The notes below the pieces were generated by a model. It was not told the origin of the DNA. It searched no databases and was given only the letters and a program-made list of their open reading frames with translations. A stretch of DNA of 5,360 nucleotides. Origin: Planctomycetota bacterium. GTDB lineage: Bacteria > Planctomycetota > Planctomycetia > Pirellulales > UBA1268. Location: the NCBI GenBank assembly GCA_003669255.1, contig QWPO01000145.1, positions 1 to 5,360 on the forward strand, in the 5' to 3' direction. Shown piece after piece: positions 1-5,360 of this stretch. Both the position numbers and the translations under genes were made by a program. Every line of letters starts with the position of its first letter. The first letter of the stretch is position 1.

Positions 1-206
1 AGGAATGCATTGGAATCATTTTTGTACAGGGAGGCCAGACCCCAGATGGAGTCGAAGACGGATTCCTCCTTGGGTTGGACCTGAGCCTGGGGGCCTTTGC
101 CGCCGGAACTGGCCATGGTAGTGGAACTGCCCGCGTGAACGGCCCCGGCGAGGGTCAGGACCGTGGTGGTCTGGGCGAGTAATCGAAGCATGCTGGTTTG
201 AATCAT
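1..206 (-). CDS. Putative phosphate-selective (OprP/OprO-like) porin, N-terminal fragment
   Basis: This is the first 68 codons of an exported protein that runs off the left edge. Translation from the ATG at 206 gives a signal peptide: a short n-region with Arg8, a hydrophobic stretch over residues 9-23, and a plausible signal peptidase I site after Val-His-Ala25. A Ser/Gly/Gln/Pro-rich linker (about 26-48) follows, then SVFDSIWGLASLYKNDSNAF (49-68). The latter resembles the start of the mature barrel in phosphate-selective porin O/P family proteins, where a Trp-containing segment and LYK-N/D-N-x-F precede the first strand. The family forms outer-membrane channels, some of them anion- or phosphate-selective, and the position just after pst-phoU fits that role. 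Met6 is an alternative start. No Shine-Dalgarno is visible before either one. The exported nature is fairly secure; the porin identity rests on about 20 residues and the neighbourhood. Confidence 0.6.
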   Translation of the reverse strand, partial: MIQTSMLRLLAQTTTVLTLAGAVHAGSSTTMASSGGKGPQAQVQPKEESVFDSIWGLASLYKNDSNAF

Positions 207-236
207 GAGTAGTGTTAGTGGTAGTGGTAGTTGCGT
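207..236 (-). repeat. Short imperfect hexanucleotide repeat in the porin leader
   Basis: Immediately upstream of the porin start, the transcribed strand carries about four imperfect copies of ACTACC/ACTAAC (plus strand GTAGTG/TTAGTG, about 208-232). In the mRNA this makes a G-free, A/C/U-rich leader directly against the start codon. It could be an unstructured ribosome-loading region or simply a chance low-complexity tract. The copy number is too small to claim phase variation. Confidence 0.4.
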
Positions 237-316
237 TGTGGATTGTGCCAGACATTTAATTTGGCCAGGCGAGTTCATTTATCTGAAGAAAACGTAACTA
301 GGCCATGCATTTTGTG

Positions 317-360
317 TGACAATTTCGTCATTTATAAACCGGCGATTCGCACCGGGAAAG
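317..360 (-). promoter_or_regulatory. Possible promoter/operator for the porin-like gene
   Basis: The 292-bp stretch 207-498 has no convincing gene. Within it, the minus strand has a TATAAA hexamer (331-336) that could serve as a -10 element, with only a poor -35 match (TTCCCG-like) about 16 bp upstream. Just downstream, where a transcript would begin, lies the dyad TGAC-N6-GTCA (317-330), which could be a small operator. It is not a clear PhoB box, because tandem TGTCA-type direct repeats with 11-bp spacing are not seen. Such a promoter would give a leader of roughly 110-120 nt before the porin start. This is a weak pattern-based call. Confidence 0.22.
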
Positions 361-423
361 GAAACGCCCTTGTTGGCGCGAGCAGGCGAGTAGTGGATGC
401 TGGGTGCAGTGTAGCGGCAATGC

Positions 424-446
424 CACGCGCTGCAAGCAGCTGCGTG
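424..446 (-). terminator. Hairpin downstream of phoU, possible weak terminator
   Basis: About 50 bp past the phoU stop there is an inverted repeat: CACGC-GCTG pairs with CAGC-(T)-GCGTG around a CAAG loop, making nine G/C-rich pairs with one bulged base. No T-run follows it on the transcribed strand, so it is not a standard intrinsic terminator. It may be a transcript-end stabiliser, part of a factor-dependent stop, or chance. Confidence 0.25.
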
Positions 447-498
447 AACATTTCGTTACTTTCCCGACATGGCCAGTCCCGTTCAGAAAGGCATGCTC

Positions 499-1185
499 CT
501 ACGAATGCGGTCGCTCGCCGCCATGACGAATGTCGTAGGAGGAAATGCGGTAGACGGCATCCTCTGCGATGTTGCAGGCCTGGTCGGAAGTGCGTTTGAG
601 GAAGCGGATGATAAACAGAATGTCGAGATAATCAGGAATGCGTGAGGCGTCCTGCTCCATGCGTTTGGTTAGGGCATTCACTCCCTCTGCATGCAGAGTT
701 TCGATTTCCTTGTCCCGCTGATCGATCTGCAGAGCGCGCTCCAGATTGGAGTCAAGGAAGGCACTCACAGAATCCGCCAGCAGGGCGGAAACCTTGGCGT
801 GGAGGGTCTCCACAAGTCCGGCCTCCGGCAGGGGGTCGCCTTTCATGAGGCGGCGTGATCGGCGGGCAATGCTGACCGCGTGGTCCGAGATGCGTTCGAG
901 GCTGGTGGCCATTTTCATGGTGGAAATGACGAGGCGCAGGTCGTTGGCGACCGGACTGAATTTCATGATGGTCTCCACTCCGTCGTGGTCGATTTTTTTC
1001 TCCAACAAATCGATGGGTTCGTCATCGACGATGGCCTGATTGCAGAGAGCTTCGTTGCCGGTCAGGAGTCCTTCGATGGCATGCGCGAGATTGGCAGCAG
1101 CACCATTGGCCATGTTGAGGGCATCGGTTTTGAGTTGGCTGAGGGCGCGTTGGTAAGCGCCGAGAATGTGTTTTTCTTCGGTCAT
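499..1185 (-). CDS. phoU: PhoU, phosphate signalling regulator
   Basis: This 228-residue, all-helical protein has the two-repeat PhoU architecture and is close to the usual length of about 220-240. PhoU links the Pst transporter to the PhoR/PhoB two-component system and restrains phosphate uptake and Pho gene expression when phosphate is plentiful; it acts at the cytoplasmic face of the membrane. The first repeat carries the typical run around residues 63-105, ending in LERISDHA with the metal-binding E-xxx-D motif intact (Glu97, Asp101). The second repeat has FLKRTSDQACNIAEDAVY (195-212), where the matching position is Lys197 rather than Glu, followed by Asp201. Its place directly after pstB (42-bp gap) is the classic pst-phoU order. 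The start at 1185 keeps the full first helix; its leader is pyrimidine-rich without a Shine-Dalgarno. The family assignment is secure. Confidence 0.95.
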   Translation of the reverse strand: MTEEKHILGAYQRALSQLKTDALNMANGAAANLAHAIEGLLTGNEALCNQAIVDDEPIDLLEKKIDHDGVETIMKFSPVANDLRLVISTMKMATSLERISDHAVSIARRSRRLMKGDPLPEAGLVETLHAKVSALLADSVSAFLDSNLERALQIDQRDKEIETLHAEGVNALTKRMEQDASRIPDYLDILFIIRFLKRTSDQACNIAEDAVYRISSYDIRHGGERPHS

Positions 1186-1227
1186 AAATGTTGAAAGAAT
1201 GGCAGGGTGGAAGGTGCGGGGAAAGGA

Positions 1228-2037
1228 TCAACCGTAGCGACCCTCGATATACATGGCGGTCTTCTCATGAACCGGATTCATGAAGAGATCGAGGGTCGGG
1301 GTGTGTTCGATGATCTCGCCCATCAGCATGAAGATGCATTCATCACTGGCGCGGCGGGCCTGGGCCATGTTGTGGGTGACCATGAGGATGGTGAATCTCC
1401 CCCGCATGCCACCGATGAGGGCTTCGATGCGTTCAATGCCCGCCGCATCCAGCGCGGAACAGGGTTCGTCCATGAGAATGATTTCCGGTTTGAGGGGCAG
1501 CAGCCTGCCGATGCAAAGTTTCTGCTGCTGTTCGAGGGTCAGTTCCGTGGCCTTGCGTTTGAGTTGATCCTTGACCTCGCTCCAGAGGCCGACTTCAGAG
1601 AGTGATTGCTCCACCAGATCCTCGAGTTCCCGCTTCGAATGGTATCCCGAGGGAGTGTGACTTTTCAGGCCGAAGAGCACGTTGTCGAAAATCGAAATCG
1701 GCAGGGGATTGGGTCGTTGGAAGACCATGCCCACACTTTTGCGGAGCGTGGCCACGGAGACATCCTCATCGAGAATATTTTTCCCAAGAATCGTGATCGA
1801 ACCGGTGGTTTTGACGTTTCCGTAGCGTTCATTGATACGGTTCAGGGATCGGAGCATGGTGGACTTGCCGCACCCCGAGGGGCCAATCATGGAGGTGATG
1901 ATGCCCTGCTTGATGTTGATGTTCACATTAAACAGTGCCTGGAAATTTCCATACCACAGGCTGAAATCATTAACGTGGACGCTGTAGCCATCGCGTCCGG
2001 GAATTTGGAGTGGGGCGGAGTTTTGGGTCGCAGTCAT
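1228..2037 (-). CDS. pstB: PstB copy 2, phosphate ABC transporter ATPase with degenerate signature
   Basis: This 269-residue ATPase belongs to the phosphate importer and would sit on the cytoplasmic face of PstC/PstA. In order it shows the A-loop aromatic Tyr29, Walker A GPSGCGKST (52-60), Q-loop Gln107 in the PstB-typical FQRPNPLP, Walker B ILMDEP (187-192) with catalytic Glu191, D-loop SALD (194-197), and switch His222 in VTHN. The LWSEVKD segment (151-157) and the terminal GRYG are PstB hallmarks. The odd feature is the ABC signature: LSGGQ is replaced by LTLEQ (166-170), although the following QQK and downstream helix are normal. The Pro that usually follows the D-loop Asp is Ala198. The gene begins 18 bp after the stop of PstB copy 1. 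It should bind and hydrolyse ATP, but only if a partner subunit supplies a proper signature. Confidence 0.95.
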   Translation of the reverse strand: MTATQNSAPLQIPGRDGYSVHVNDFSLWYGNFQALFNVNINIKQGIITSMIGPSGCGKSTMLRSLNRINERYGNVKTTGSITILGKNILDEDVSVATLRKSVGMVFQRPNPLPISIFDNVLFGLKSHTPSGYHSKRELEDLVEQSLSEVGLWSEVKDQLKRKATELTLEQQQKLCIGRLLPLKPEIILMDEPCSALDAAGIERIEALIGGMRGRFTILMVTHNMAQARRASDECIFMLMGEIIEHTPTLDLFMNPVHEKTAMYIEGRYG

Positions 2038-2055
2038 GGGGTGTTTACGCAGGGG

Positions 2056-2835
2056 TTAGCCGAATTCTCCGTTGAGGTAGCGTCCGGTGATCTCCTTTTT
2101 CGGCCGGTTGAACATGGCTTCGTTCTCCCCCCATTCCACCAGTTCGGAATCATTGAGAAAGGCCACATGATCCGCCATGCGCCGGGCCTGCTGGGTGAGA
2201 TTGGTGACGAGAATGATGGTCATTTTCTCCTTCAATTGCATGAGCACGTCCTCGATCTTCATGGTGGTGACGGGGTCGATGGCGATGGAGAATTCATCGA
2301 GGCAGAGGATTTCCGGGCTGAGTGACAGCGCCCGGGCCAGGGTAAGTCGCTGCTGCTGGCCACCGGAGAGTTTGGTGCCGAGCATGTCCAGGCGGTCCTT
2401 GACCTCGTCCCAGAGGACGGAATCCCGCAGGCAGCGCTCGACGATCTCATCCAGCTCCGCCTTGTTCCTGACGCCCATGCGCCGTGGGGCGTAGGCGACA
2501 TTTTCATACACTGTTAGCGGTAAGCCCACGGGCAAGGGGAATACCATGCCGATGCGACGACGCAACGAATAGACATCGCGTATGGCCTTAACATCCTGAC
2601 CCTTGAGGAGGACTTGGCCTGTGACTTTGGCCGCATCAATGAACTCAATGGTGCGGTTGATGCATTTGAGCATGGTGGTCTTGCCGCTGTTGGCCGGGCC
2701 GACGAATGCAAACACGCTGTGCTCGGCGATTTTAAAAGAGAATCTGTCCACCGCCCGCTTCTGGCCATAGTGGACGCTGACGTCGCTGAATTCGATGTGG
2801 GTGGACATGGGCAAGTTGGACGAAGAGGTTACCAT
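2056..2835 (-). CDS. pstB: PstB copy 1, phosphate ABC transporter ATPase with degenerate catalytic residues
   Basis: This 259-residue PstB-family ATPase is the partner of the downstream copy. It has A-loop Tyr23, an acceptable Walker A GPANSGKTT (46-54), a perfect signature LSGGQQQR (156-163), Walker B LCLDE (177-181) with Glu181 kept, D-loop Asp187, the PstB-typical LWDEVKD (141-147), and a C-terminal TGRY...GEFG. Three spots depart from the family: the Q-loop glutamine is Pro100 (VFPLP instead of VFQ-P), DEPTSALD reads DEFSIAID, and the switch histidine is Asn212 (VTN instead of VTH). It probably binds ATP but hydrolyses it poorly itself, while donating a good signature to its partner. The ATG at 2835 overlaps the pstA stop (ATGGTAA), suggesting translational coupling. 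Met10 (2808) is an alternative start that would remove a Ser-rich tail. The frame is intact, so this is not a pseudogene. Confidence 0.93.
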   Translation of the reverse strand: MVTSSSNLPMSTHIEFSDVSVHYGQKRAVDRFSFKIAEHSVFAFVGPANSGKTTMLKCINRTIEFIDAAKVTGQVLLKGQDVKAIRDVYSLRRRIGMVFPLPVGLPLTVYENVAYAPRRMGVRNKAELDEIVERCLRDSVLWDEVKDRLDMLGTKLSGGQQQRLTLARALSLSPEILCLDEFSIAIDPVTTMKIEDVLMQLKEKMTIILVTNLTQQARRMADHVAFLNDSELVEWGENEAMFNRPKKEITGRYLNGEFG

Positions 2836-3779
2836 TTCTTGGCATTGCGTAGTTTCATCCGGAGGGCGATGGAGAGGCTGTTGACGCTGAGAATGAGCAA
2901 AATCATGGCGGCGGCGCAGCCGAACTTCATGTGCTCAGGCATCCCTGAGATTTCCGCCATGATGATTTTGAGGTGATAGGCCATGGCAAGGAAAGGTTCG
3001 GACACTGCGTAGGGAGCGAGCTTTTCGGGGAAAGTTTCCGGGACGTAGAGACTGAAAGCCGCCCCCGTGAAGAGAATGGGTGCGGTTTCACCAGCGGCGC
3101 GTGAAACGCTTAGAATGATCCCGGTGAGGATGCCGCCGAGTGAATTGGGCAACACGATGGTTCGAATGGTCTGCCACTTGCTGGCACCGAGATTCCAGCA
3201 GGCTTCGCGAAAGGTCTTGGGCACCGAACTCAACGCTTCACGAGTGCTGGTGATGATGAGCGGTAGTTCCATGACGGCAATGGTCAGTGATGCTGTCAGC
3301 AGGCCGGCGTGCATGCGTTGTAGAGGGTCGTCGATGAAGCGATTGATCAAGGGCAGTAGCCCCAGGACGAATGCTCCGAGACCGAACAAGGCATGAACGA
3401 TACTGGGCACACCAGCGAGGCTGGTGACGCCGACGCCAATGGCACGGGTGATCCAATTTTCCTTGGCATATTCATTGAGATAGATGCCGGAGAGGACTCC
3501 CACGGGGACGGCGACGCAGAGCGAGCAGATGACCAGATAGAAAGAGCCAATCAATGGCCCCCAAAGTCCACCAGCCTTACCTTTGTCACTTGGGTTCAGG
3601 AGGAAATAGTCCAGACTGAAGGCAGGCCAGGCATGGTGGAAAATGTATGCCAAAATCCAGAGCACAGGTGCGATGAGCATTAGGCAGGCCAGCGCCGTTC
3701 CCCACTTGGCCATGATGGTAGTGCGGGCCTTGCGGGCTTCATAGCGTGTGGCGGCGAATGGATTGAGTGGATGGGTCAT
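2829..3779 (-). CDS. pstA: PstA, phosphate ABC transporter permease
   Basis: This inner-membrane permease of 316 residues forms half of the phosphate channel with PstC. About six membrane segments are visible: near 27-48, 76-101, 113-142, 158-178, 212-238 and 286-307. The cytoplasmic coupling loop has the EAA-type sequence EACWNLGASKW (192-202), which docks onto an ATPase subunit. It is followed by the SRAAGETAP motif (226-234), whose Arg227 and Glu231 match the charged pair conserved in Pst permeases and needed for transport in the E. coli system. The N-terminus is somewhat longer than in E. coli PstA (about 296 residues) and is basic. The start at 3779 lies 12 bp after the pstC stop; no Shine-Dalgarno is visible. 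The assignment to PstA rather than PstC rests on the GETAP motif, the gene order and overall similarity. Confidence 0.95.
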   Translation of the reverse strand: MTHPLNPFAATRYEARKARTTIMAKWGTALACLMLIAPVLWILAYIFHHAWPAFSLDYFLLNPSDKGKAGGLWGPLIGSFYLVICSLCVAVPVGVLSGIYLNEYAKENWITRAIGVGVTSLAGVPSIVHALFGLGAFVLGLLPLINRFIDDPLQRMHAGLLTASLTIAVMELPLIITSTREALSSVPKTFREACWNLGASKWQTIRTIVLPNSLGGILTGIILSVSRAAGETAPILFTGAAFSLYVPETFPEKLAPYAVSEPFLAMAYHLKIIMAEISGMPEHMKFGCAAAMILLILSVNSLSIALRMKLRNAKKW

Positions 3780-3791
3780 TGGCAGAAATGT

Positions 3792-4715
3792 CTAAACGTG
3801 TTTCTTGGTTCCCTTGATGACCAAATCAGCGACGACATTGACGACGCCGGTGATGACGAAGAGGACCAGGCCGAGGATGAAAAGCACATGATAGTGATCG
3901 CTGTTCTTCGGTGCCTCGCCCATTTCTGCGGCGATGGTGGCGGTGATGGTGCGGACGGGATCTGTGATGGCCGAGGGGATTTGGTTGGCGTGGCCCGTGG
4001 CCAACAGCGCGGCCATGGTTTCCCCGATGGCCCGGCCCAGGCCTAACATCACGGCCGCGAGCAAGCCATTGCGGGCGGCGGGAAAGAGGACTCGGAAAAC
4101 GATTTCCCACTTGCTTGCCCCCAGAGCCAGGGCCGCTTCCCGGTAGGCGTCAGGAACAGCGCGGAGGGCATCCTCGCTGAGGGATACGATCAAGGGCACG
4201 CTCATCAAACCGAGAACAATGCCGCCATTGAGAAGATTGCGACCTTGTTGGACGCCGAACCAGTTTTGAATGAGCGGGGCCAGCACCATGAGGCCAATGA
4301 AGCCCCAGACGATGGACGGGATCGCAGCCAGCAATTCCAACAAAACTTTAAGAAACTCCTTCACTTTGCCCGTGGCGAATTCGGAGATATAAACCGCAGC
4401 GGCCAGACCGAGTGGAACGGAAATAAGCAGGGCGAGCGCGGTGGTCGAGAGTGTTCCCACTAGCATAGCCAAGATCCCGTAGTGCGGCTCATTGCCAGTT
4501 CCGGGGCTGGGAACCCACTTCGTGCTAGTAAAAAATTCAACCCAATTTATCTTGGATATCATGGGGCCCGCGCCTTTGAGGATGAAGATCAAAATGGCGG
4601 TCAGAGCGGCGAGCGAACTCCATCCGCAAATCTTGATGAGCCACTCAATGGGCTTTTCAAACCTGTCACTCAGCAGGGACTTGTTGACGCGGGTTTTGCG
4701 GGTGGAATCAGGCAT
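3792..4715 (-). CDS. pstC: PstC, phosphate ABC transporter permease
   Basis: This is the second inner-membrane permease of the phosphate importer, 307 residues long (E. coli PstC is about 319). A cytoplasmic basic N-terminus leads into membrane segments near 32-48, 80-111, 121-150, 164-180, 209-229 and 276-300. Between the first two lies a periplasmic loop with the PstC-typical F-T-S-x-x-W-x-P stretch (62-69) and then HYGILAMLVGTL (78-89). The coupling helix has EAALALGASKWE (193-204), and GRAIGETMA (227-235) supplies Arg228 and Glu232, the conserved charged residues of Pst channels. RAIGETMA is characteristic of PstC as opposed to PstA. The gene follows pstS after a 79-bp spacer with a strong hairpin and is followed closely by pstA. 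The leader before the ATG at 4715 is C/A-rich, without a Shine-Dalgarno. Confidence 0.96.
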   Translation of the reverse strand: MPDSTRKTRVNKSLLSDRFEKPIEWLIKICGWSSLAALTAILIFILKGAGPMISKINWVEFFTSTKWVPSPGTGNEPHYGILAMLVGTLSTTALALLISVPLGLAAAVYISEFATGKVKEFLKVLLELLAAIPSIVWGFIGLMVLAPLIQNWFGVQQGRNLLNGGIVLGLMSVPLIVSLSEDALRAVPDAYREAALALGASKWEIVFRVLFPAARNGLLAAVMLGLGRAIGETMAALLATGHANQIPSAITDPVRTITATIAAEMGEAPKNSDHYHVLFILGLVLFVITGVVNVVADLVIKGTKKHV

Positions 4716-4736
4716 TTAAACCGATGGGTTGGGAAT

Positions 4737-4775
4737 GGGAAGTCCAGGAGAGCGTAATGCGCCCCTGGACTTCCC
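4737..4775 (-). promoter_or_regulatory. Perfect 12-bp inverted repeat between pstS and pstC
   Basis: GGGAAGTCCAGG at 4737-4748 is the exact reverse complement of CCTGGACTTCCC at 4764-4775, with a 15-nt loop that contains a further GCG/CGC pairing. It begins about 20 bp after the pstS stop. No T-run follows it on the transcribed strand, so it is more likely an mRNA 3'-end stabiliser or partial attenuator than a full intrinsic terminator. Such hairpins commonly allow a binding protein to be made in excess over its membrane partners; that role here is inferred. Confidence 0.7.
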
Positions 4776-4794
4776 GAACATTGATTAGGAACGG

Positions 4795-5360
4795 CTACTT
4801 GAGGGACACGAATCCTTCCTTGTTTACGATGGCCTGCCCCTCTGGTCCTTTGATCCAGTCAATAAAGGCTTTAATGTCACCGGTCGGTTCGCCAACTGTG
4901 TAGATGAAAAGTTTACGGGCGATGGGATAGGATCCGCTGCGGGCAGCATCCTCTCCAGGAATCACGGCTTCGCCGCCTTTTTTTGCGGATACTTTCAGCC
5001 AATTGACCTTGTCGTTCTTATACCCCATGCCGCTGTAGCCCATGGCGCTGGGGGTTTTGCTGACGCTCTCCACGACTTCGTTGGATCCGACGAGTTCGCT
5101 GATTCCCTGACGGAATTCCCGCTGCTTTTTCTCCGGCGTTTTGCCGCAGATGTGCTCGCGGAAGTAATCATAGGTGCCTGAGCTGCTCTGACGTCCGATG
5201 AGTGAAATCTGCCCCCCTGTGCCGCCCACAGCCTCCCACTGGGTAATCGTGCCGCCTTCCGCCCAGATCTCCTGGAGTTCTTCAATGGAGATTTGGGTGA
5301 CTGGGTTAGCCTTGTGGGTATATACGGCCAAGGCATCGAGGCATACGGCGTGTTCAACGA
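4795..5360 (-). CDS. pstS: PstS, periplasmic phosphate-binding protein (C-terminal part)
   Basis: The last 187 codons of a phosphate-binding protein are present; the frame stays open to the right edge, so the signal peptide and first lobe are outside. The visible part starts with VEHAVCLDALAVYTHKANPV, the crossover region where PstS proteins have D-x-hydrophobic-A-V followed by N-P-V. IEELQEIWAEGGTITQWEAVGG follows (the family's 'G-x-I-x-x-W' segment), then GRQSSSGTYDYF, whose R-x-S-S-G-T supplies phosphate-oxygen ligands. MGYSGMGY and a YPIARKLFIYT strand complete the second lobe, and the protein ends in the usual 'I-V-x-x-x-G-F-V' tail. It captures phosphate in the periplasm and delivers it to PstC/PstA. 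An apparent start at 5331 is TTG inside this conserved stretch and is not the real start. The operon promoter, where any PhoB box would lie, is beyond the window. Confidence 0.93.
   Translation of the reverse strand, partial: VEHAVCLDALAVYTHKANPVTQISIEELQEIWAEGGTITQWEAVGGTGGQISLIGRQSSSGTYDYFREHICGKTPEKKQREFRQGISELVGSNEVVESVSKTPSAMGYSGMGYKNDKVNWLKVSAKKGGEAVIPGEDAARSGSYPIARKLFIYTVGEPTGDIKAFIDWIKGPEGQAIVNKEGFVSLK

Noticed and set aside
16..255. 79-codon minus-strand reading frame rich in Thr, His, Arg and Gly
   Set aside because: It overlaps the porin-like start in another frame. Its composition is low-complexity and not protein-like, whereas the frame starting at 206 gives a clean signal peptide.
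317..330. PhoB box
   Set aside because: The element is an inverted repeat rather than two directly repeated TGTCA-like units spaced 11 bp apart.
231..599. 122-codon plus-strand open frame covering the gap left of phoU
   Set aside because: It ends antisense inside phoU, has an Arg/Cys-rich composition with no domain, and shows no clear ribosome site.
880..1194. Plus-strand open frame opposite phoU
   Set aside because: It is an exact antisense shadow of the well-supported phoU gene.
1606..2325. 239-codon plus-strand open frame
   Set aside because: It lies antisense across the junction of the two pstB genes, which are certain from their motifs. It has no recognisable domain and is a by-product of codon bias.
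2056..2835. PstB copy 1 as a decaying pseudogene
   Set aside because: The frame is complete at normal length, with intact Walker A, Walker B Glu, signature and C-terminal PstB motif. Its losses mirror the signature change in the neighbouring copy, so specialisation fits better than decay.
4737..4775. Intrinsic terminator ending the transcript after pstS
   Set aside because: The stem is strong, but no T-rich tract follows on the transcribed strand, and pstC starts only 21 bp further on.

Overview
The window holds one run of genes, all on the minus strand, that encodes a high-affinity inorganic phosphate uptake system. In transcription order, from the right edge to the left, it reads: pstS (C-terminal part only), pstC, pstA, a first pstB, a second pstB, phoU, a non-coding gap, then the start of an exported protein that looks like a phosphate-selective (OprP/OprO-type) porin. 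An outer-membrane porin together with a periplasmic binding protein implies a Gram-negative cell. The moderately high G+C, the porin N-terminus and the absence of recognisable Shine-Dalgarno sequences fit Verrucomicrobiota or a relative. That placement is an inference from style, not from any marker gene.

Layout: pstS 4795-5360 (5' end outside the window); a 79-bp spacer with a perfect 12-bp inverted repeat; pstC 3792-4715; pstA 2829-3779; pstB copy 1 at 2056-2835, overlapping pstA by 7 bp; pstB copy 2 at 1228-2037; phoU 499-1185; a gap at 207-498 with weak regulatory-looking features; and the porin-like gene 1-206, cut off by the left edge. The tight spacing from pstC to phoU (overlap to 42 bp) suggests one transcript.

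How it works: the porin would admit phosphate through the outer membrane, PstS would bind it in the periplasm, PstC/PstA would form the channel, the two PstB proteins would drive transport with ATP, and PhoU would link transporter state to phosphate signalling. No phoB/phoR is visible.

The most interesting point is the PstB pair. Copy 1 has a perfect LSGGQ signature, but its Q-loop glutamine is proline and its switch histidine is asparagine. Copy 2 has intact Walker A, Q-loop, Walker B and switch histidine, but its signature is LTLEQ. These losses are complementary. In a head-to-tail heterodimer they give one fully canonical ATP site (copy 2 Walker motifs with the copy 1 signature) and one doubly degenerate site. 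This predicts an obligate, asymmetric PstB1-PstB2 ATPase, an arrangement familiar from some heterodimeric ABC exporters but not the textbook PstB homodimer.
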